Source: Acidobacteriota bacterium (GTDB taxonomy: Bacteria; Acidobacteriota; Terriglobia; Terriglobales; Acidobacteriaceae). From it: a stretch of 8,650 nt of DNA. This document shows, piece by piece, positions 7,401 through 8,650 of the stretch (its first letter is position 1; each line of letters begins with the position of its first letter). Both the position numbers and the translations under genes were made by a program. A model generated the notes under the pieces. That model made no database searches and was not told the origin of the DNA. It saw only the letters and a list, made by a program, of their open reading frames with translations. The stretch covers positions 1-8,650 of the forward strand of contig JAJZJJ010000091.1 of the NCBI GenBank assembly GCA_021810175.1, in the 5' to 3' direction.

Positions 7401-8070
7401 CAGCGCCCAGGCCTCCTACTACGGCGTCAAGGAAGCCCTTCAGCCCCTCCACGTCCAGCTCGATCTCTCCAACGGAAACGTGCAGGTCCTCAACACCACC
7501 CTCCACTCCTACCCATCCCTCACCGTCGCCGTCCACGCGTACTCGCTCACCAATCAGCCGCTCTTCCAGCAGGTGCCCACGGCTCAGGTAGCCAGCCCCT
7601 CCAACCGCGTCGTCAAAGCCTTGACCATCAGCCTCCCCGAGTATGAAGCCAGGGCCCAGGGCGTCGCCCTCATCGAGCTCACCCTCACCACACCCTCCGG
7701 CAGGCTCCTCTCGCGCAACCTTTACTGGCTCGCCGCCGATATGGCCGACTATCGCGCCCTCGACCGCCTGCCCCAGGCCACCATCACCGCTTCCGCCTCC
7801 TGGACCCATGCCAAGGGCTCCGACACCGTCACCGTCCACCTCCAGAACACCGGCTCCGATGTCGTCCTCCAGCAGAAGCTCACCCTCCTCGACGCCTCCG
7901 GACATCGCATCCTCCCGGCCTACTACAGCAACAACTACGTTTCCCTGCTCCCCGGCGAAAGCCGCACCGTTACCATTCAGTACCCGGCCACGGCTGCCAC
8001 TTCCGCCCCGCACATCACCCTCCGTGCCTGGAACCTTACCCAGCGCTCCATCCCCGTCGCGACGCAGTAG
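4498..8070 (+). CDS. Secreted GH2 family glycoside hydrolase with N-terminal LamG-like domain
   Basis: This 1190-residue exported enzyme probably releases beta-linked sugars from glycans, of the exo-beta-glucosaminidase/beta-mannosidase-like GH2 type. A signal peptide spans residues 1-28 (LPPAALA cut before QT). A LamG/concanavalin-like domain lies at about 30-220, with APWTLYAWIQP and GSWHFIAATFDG. A Pro/Gln-rich linker (241-272) leads to the GH2 sugar-binding jelly roll (about 275-475, DYWYRTTF at 347-354). The Ig-like domain (about 480-594) contains HLWWPNGYGKPNLYRL. After an unusual 85-90-residue segment the TIM barrel begins at VNGVRIPARGGNWGMDDAMK. Clan GH-A catalytic residues are visible: acid/base Glu798 in WCGRNEG and nucleophile Glu856 in GFSMETG. 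Beta-sandwich domains follow from about 985 to the end. The start has no strong Shine-Dalgarno site. It is divergent from kdsC, across a repeat, and followed by a hairpin. Substrate is undetermined: no transporter, SusC/D-like or other carbohydrate gene is adjacent. Confidence 0.92.
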   Translation: MKLLLPARLRTALFAAAILISLPPAALAQTYVTPTTNNPPHYGPWNAIFLQGGIGLNYPIEEHDTVQMASAPWTLYAWIQPNLPLTEPALIGGLGSTADEYSRMLAASSNAVILWDGPDNSLRFPLPAGTIITPGSWHFIAATFDGDKTFRVYFDGSLAGSGTLLLGSVKPQISLAPANHLPAGFAHYGGKVEGFTLLRHALSAGDLATLAHQRKHLDIVDFFRGSKDWPIQRFQWTGYREPQSPQQEPHSKAPFSKPVAQPLPAHRPRLTPTGHNTWTIGDWYLQAAPKVDATAAQIGAPGFSTASWLAATVPGTVLTTMVDRGIYPNPYYGLNNMAIPESLNKQDYWYRTTFPTPRSARNRQFTLTFNGINYVAHVWLNDHSLGSIKGAFIRGIFNVTADLKPSGENVLLVHVDPPFHPGIPQEQSVLGGPGANGGIMELDGPTFMDTEGWDWIPAIRDRDTGIWQQVTLHATGSVHIGDPQIITTLPDLPSRTLADVRINAPLNNDSSSPVHATLSASFQGVSIRKSVTLPPGETTVSFTPAEYPQLAIHNPHLWWPNGYGKPNLYRLTLTVSTGRTVSDTKQLHFGIREVSYVLGLMTPDGQLKQFIYDPSRGDVAAAPVINLTHRGILQVPPQSPYPAFYPAKYRSDWNQWVESVTPAGLHSPALRPAPADYAGTRTFLVLMVNGVRIPARGGNWGMDDAMKNVSQAHLEPYFKLEQKAGIDIIRNWQGQDTEKTFYDLADKYGIMIWNDFWESTQNCNIEPENPALFLKNARDVILRFRNHPSIVAWCGRNEGVPQPIINTGLDKLVRTLDGTRYYTGSSNQVNLQVSGPYQWQNPVLYYTKLNRGFSMETGTPSMSTLESFKAWTPKPDQWPIDDVWAYHDWHQGGNGNTHPFMAAIQAMFGAPTSLPDFERKAQMLNYVDHRAIFEGMDAHLWQPNSGRLLWMTHPAWPSNMWEIYNYDYSAQASYYGVKEALQPLHVQLDLSNGNVQVLNTTLHSYPSLTVAVHAYSLTNQPLFQQVPTAQVASPSNRVVKALTISLPEYEARAQGVALIELTLTTPSGRLLSRNLYWLAADMADYRALDRLPQATITASASWTHAKGSDTVTVHLQNTGSDVVLQQKLTLLDASGHRILPAYYSNNYVSLLPGESRTVTIQYPATAATSAPHITLRAWNLTQRSIPVATQ

Positions 8071-8086
8071 CCGCACACGATCCGCT

Positions 8087-8151
8087 CCCAGTTCTCCGTT
8101 GGCAACCTACGACCGCCAACTGGGGACTGGGGGCTGAAAACCGGCAACTCC
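8087..8151. repeat. Heptad array copy 3 with long hairpin behind the GH2 gene
   Basis: Seven 7-bp units in register run from 8103 to 8151 (CAACCTA, CGACCGC, CAACTGG, GGACTGG, GGGCTGA, AAACCGG, CAACTCC). They have the same orientation as the arrays at 3639-3708 and 4364-4426, but the core segment is absent. Left of the array, 8087-8103 pairs with 8115-8131 over 17 positions (14 Watson-Crick, 2 G-T wobbles, 1 mismatch) around an 11-nt loop. The hairpin begins 16 nt after the GH2 stop and could block or slow transcription or protect the mRNA 3' end. It has no following T-run on the plus strand, so it is not a standard intrinsic terminator. Confidence 0.7.
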
Positions 8152-8181
8152 CCTCTGTGTTAGCTTGAAAAAAGGAAAGGG

Positions 8182-8517
8182 GTGGCCATCTGCCGCCCCC
8201 GATCTATCTCTATGCCGCCATCGCCGAACCTGTTTTCACCGGATAACTCGCAAGGCTCGGTTTCCCATTCCAGCTCGGCTCCCCCCTGGCTCGTCCGCGC
8301 CGAGTTCTTCCTTCGCGTCATGGTCCGCCTCTACGTCGGCGTCGTCGTCCTCGCACTGCCCTGGACCCATTTCTGGACAGACAACCGCCTGCTCCTCTAC
8401 TACGCACCACTCGCAAAAATTGCGTTCAGCGGCATCACCCGCGGCCTCGTTTCCGGCCTCGGCATCTTGAATGCCTGGATTGCGCTCTCGGAAGCCATTC
8501 ACCACCATGAAAGATGA
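8182..8517 (+). CDS. Small conserved-looking membrane protein, function unknown
   Basis: I do not recognise a named family. The 111-residue product begins at GTG 8182, chosen because AAGGA at 8172-8176 gives a good ribosome binding site 5 nt upstream. An ATG at 8212 would give 101 residues but has no Shine-Dalgarno match. The first 35 residues are polar and rich in Ser and Pro. They are followed by an amphipathic, positively charged segment (WLVRAEFFLRVMVRLYVG) and a hydrophobic helix at about 47-61 ending in LPWTHFW. A second, more weakly hydrophobic helical stretch covers about 71-103 (with GLVSGLGILNAWIALSEA). The tail is His-rich (HHHER). There is no cleavable signal peptide; one or two inner-membrane helices are likely. 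The stop overlaps or nearly abuts the next gene, so the two are probably co-transcribed. Confidence 0.68.
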   Translation: MAICRPRSISMPPSPNLFSPDNSQGSVSHSSSAPPWLVRAEFFLRVMVRLYVGVVVLALPWTHFWTDNRLLLYYAPLAKIAFSGITRGLVSGLGILNAWIALSEAIHHHER

Positions 8518-8521
8518 ACCT

Positions 8522-8650
8522 ATGTCGAATGATGAACTCATCCCCCTGGACCCTCCTCAGCCGCTCGCCTCTGCTCCGCTGGCCTACGAAAATCCCGGCT
8601 TCCTCAACAGCTCCGACGGCCGCATCGTACGCATCCTCGCCGAATACTCC
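8522..8650 (+). CDS. Probable LOG-family (TIGR00730) protein, N-terminus only
   Basis: Forty-three codons run open to the right edge: MSNDELIPLDPPQPL, then ENPGFLNSSDGRIVRILAEY. The FLNSxDGRxxRILAEY pattern recalls the N-terminal region of acidobacterial TIGR00730/LOG Rossmann-fold proteins, which are nucleotide 5'-monophosphate phosphoribohydrolase-like (cytokinin-activating in other organisms). The diagnostic PGGxGTxxE motif would lie outside the window, so this is recognition from a short N-terminus only. An in-frame ATG at 8507 would add MKDEP and overlap the preceding stop by 11 nt; the ATG at 8522 follows that stop by 4 nt. Neither has a strong Shine-Dalgarno site, and either spacing suggests translation coupled to the small membrane protein gene. 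Confidence 0.5.
   Translation, partial: MSNDELIPLDPPQPLASAPLAYENPGFLNSSDGRIVRILAEYS

Noticed and set aside
4561..8076. Long minus-strand open frames (457 and 611 codons) opposite the GH2 gene
   Set aside because: Their translations are low-complexity Gly/Val/Glu/Asp-rich, with no recognisable domain. They mirror the strong third-position C bias of the GH2 coding strand, which has a signal peptide, intact catalytic motifs and continuous GH2 homology.

Overview
This is a GC-rich chromosomal segment. It most likely comes from a soil-type Acidobacteriota of the Terriglobia/Granulicella/Edaphobacter kind. That placement is an inference from gene style: a secreted S9 peptidase with TolB-like repeats, a large secreted GH2 enzyme, a KDO phosphatase indicating an LPS-bearing Gram-negative envelope, and a small membrane protein preceding what looks like a LOG-family gene. 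I see no rRNA, tRNA, CRISPR array, transposase or phage gene.

Layout. The left half reads leftward. From right to left it holds kdsC (KDO-8-phosphate phosphatase), an exported prolyl-oligopeptidase-family S9 peptidase closed by a clear intrinsic terminator, then hemE (uroporphyrinogen decarboxylase) overlapping the start of hemH (ferrochelatase, cut by the window edge). The right half reads rightward. It holds a 1190-residue secreted glycoside hydrolase family 2 protein with an N-terminal LamG-like domain, a roughly 100-residue membrane protein, and the first 43 codons of a probable LOG-family (TIGR00730) gene. kdsC and the GH2 gene are divergent.

How the genes work together. hemE and hemH form a translationally coupled heme pair. 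kdsC serves LPS core synthesis. The S9 peptidase and the GH2 enzyme are both exported and look like nutrient-scavenging hydrolases, but nothing here ties them to one pathway. The last two genes overlap or nearly abut and are probably co-transcribed.

The least ordinary content is intergenic. Three intergenic regions carry arrays of a degenerate 7-bp unit, NNAGTCC-like on the minus strand, all in the same orientation. Two of these arrays are attached to a second conserved segment (34 of 44 positions identical, ungapped) and sit just upstream of the two minus-strand genes kdsC and S9. The third is part of a 17-bp-stem hairpin directly behind the GH2 stop codon. The period resembles the heptanucleotide STRR repeats described in cyanobacteria. 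Just inside the first two elements, both minus-strand genes have a -10-like hexamer exactly 7 nt before an ATG with no Shine-Dalgarno sequence, which suggests leaderless or near-leaderless transcripts.
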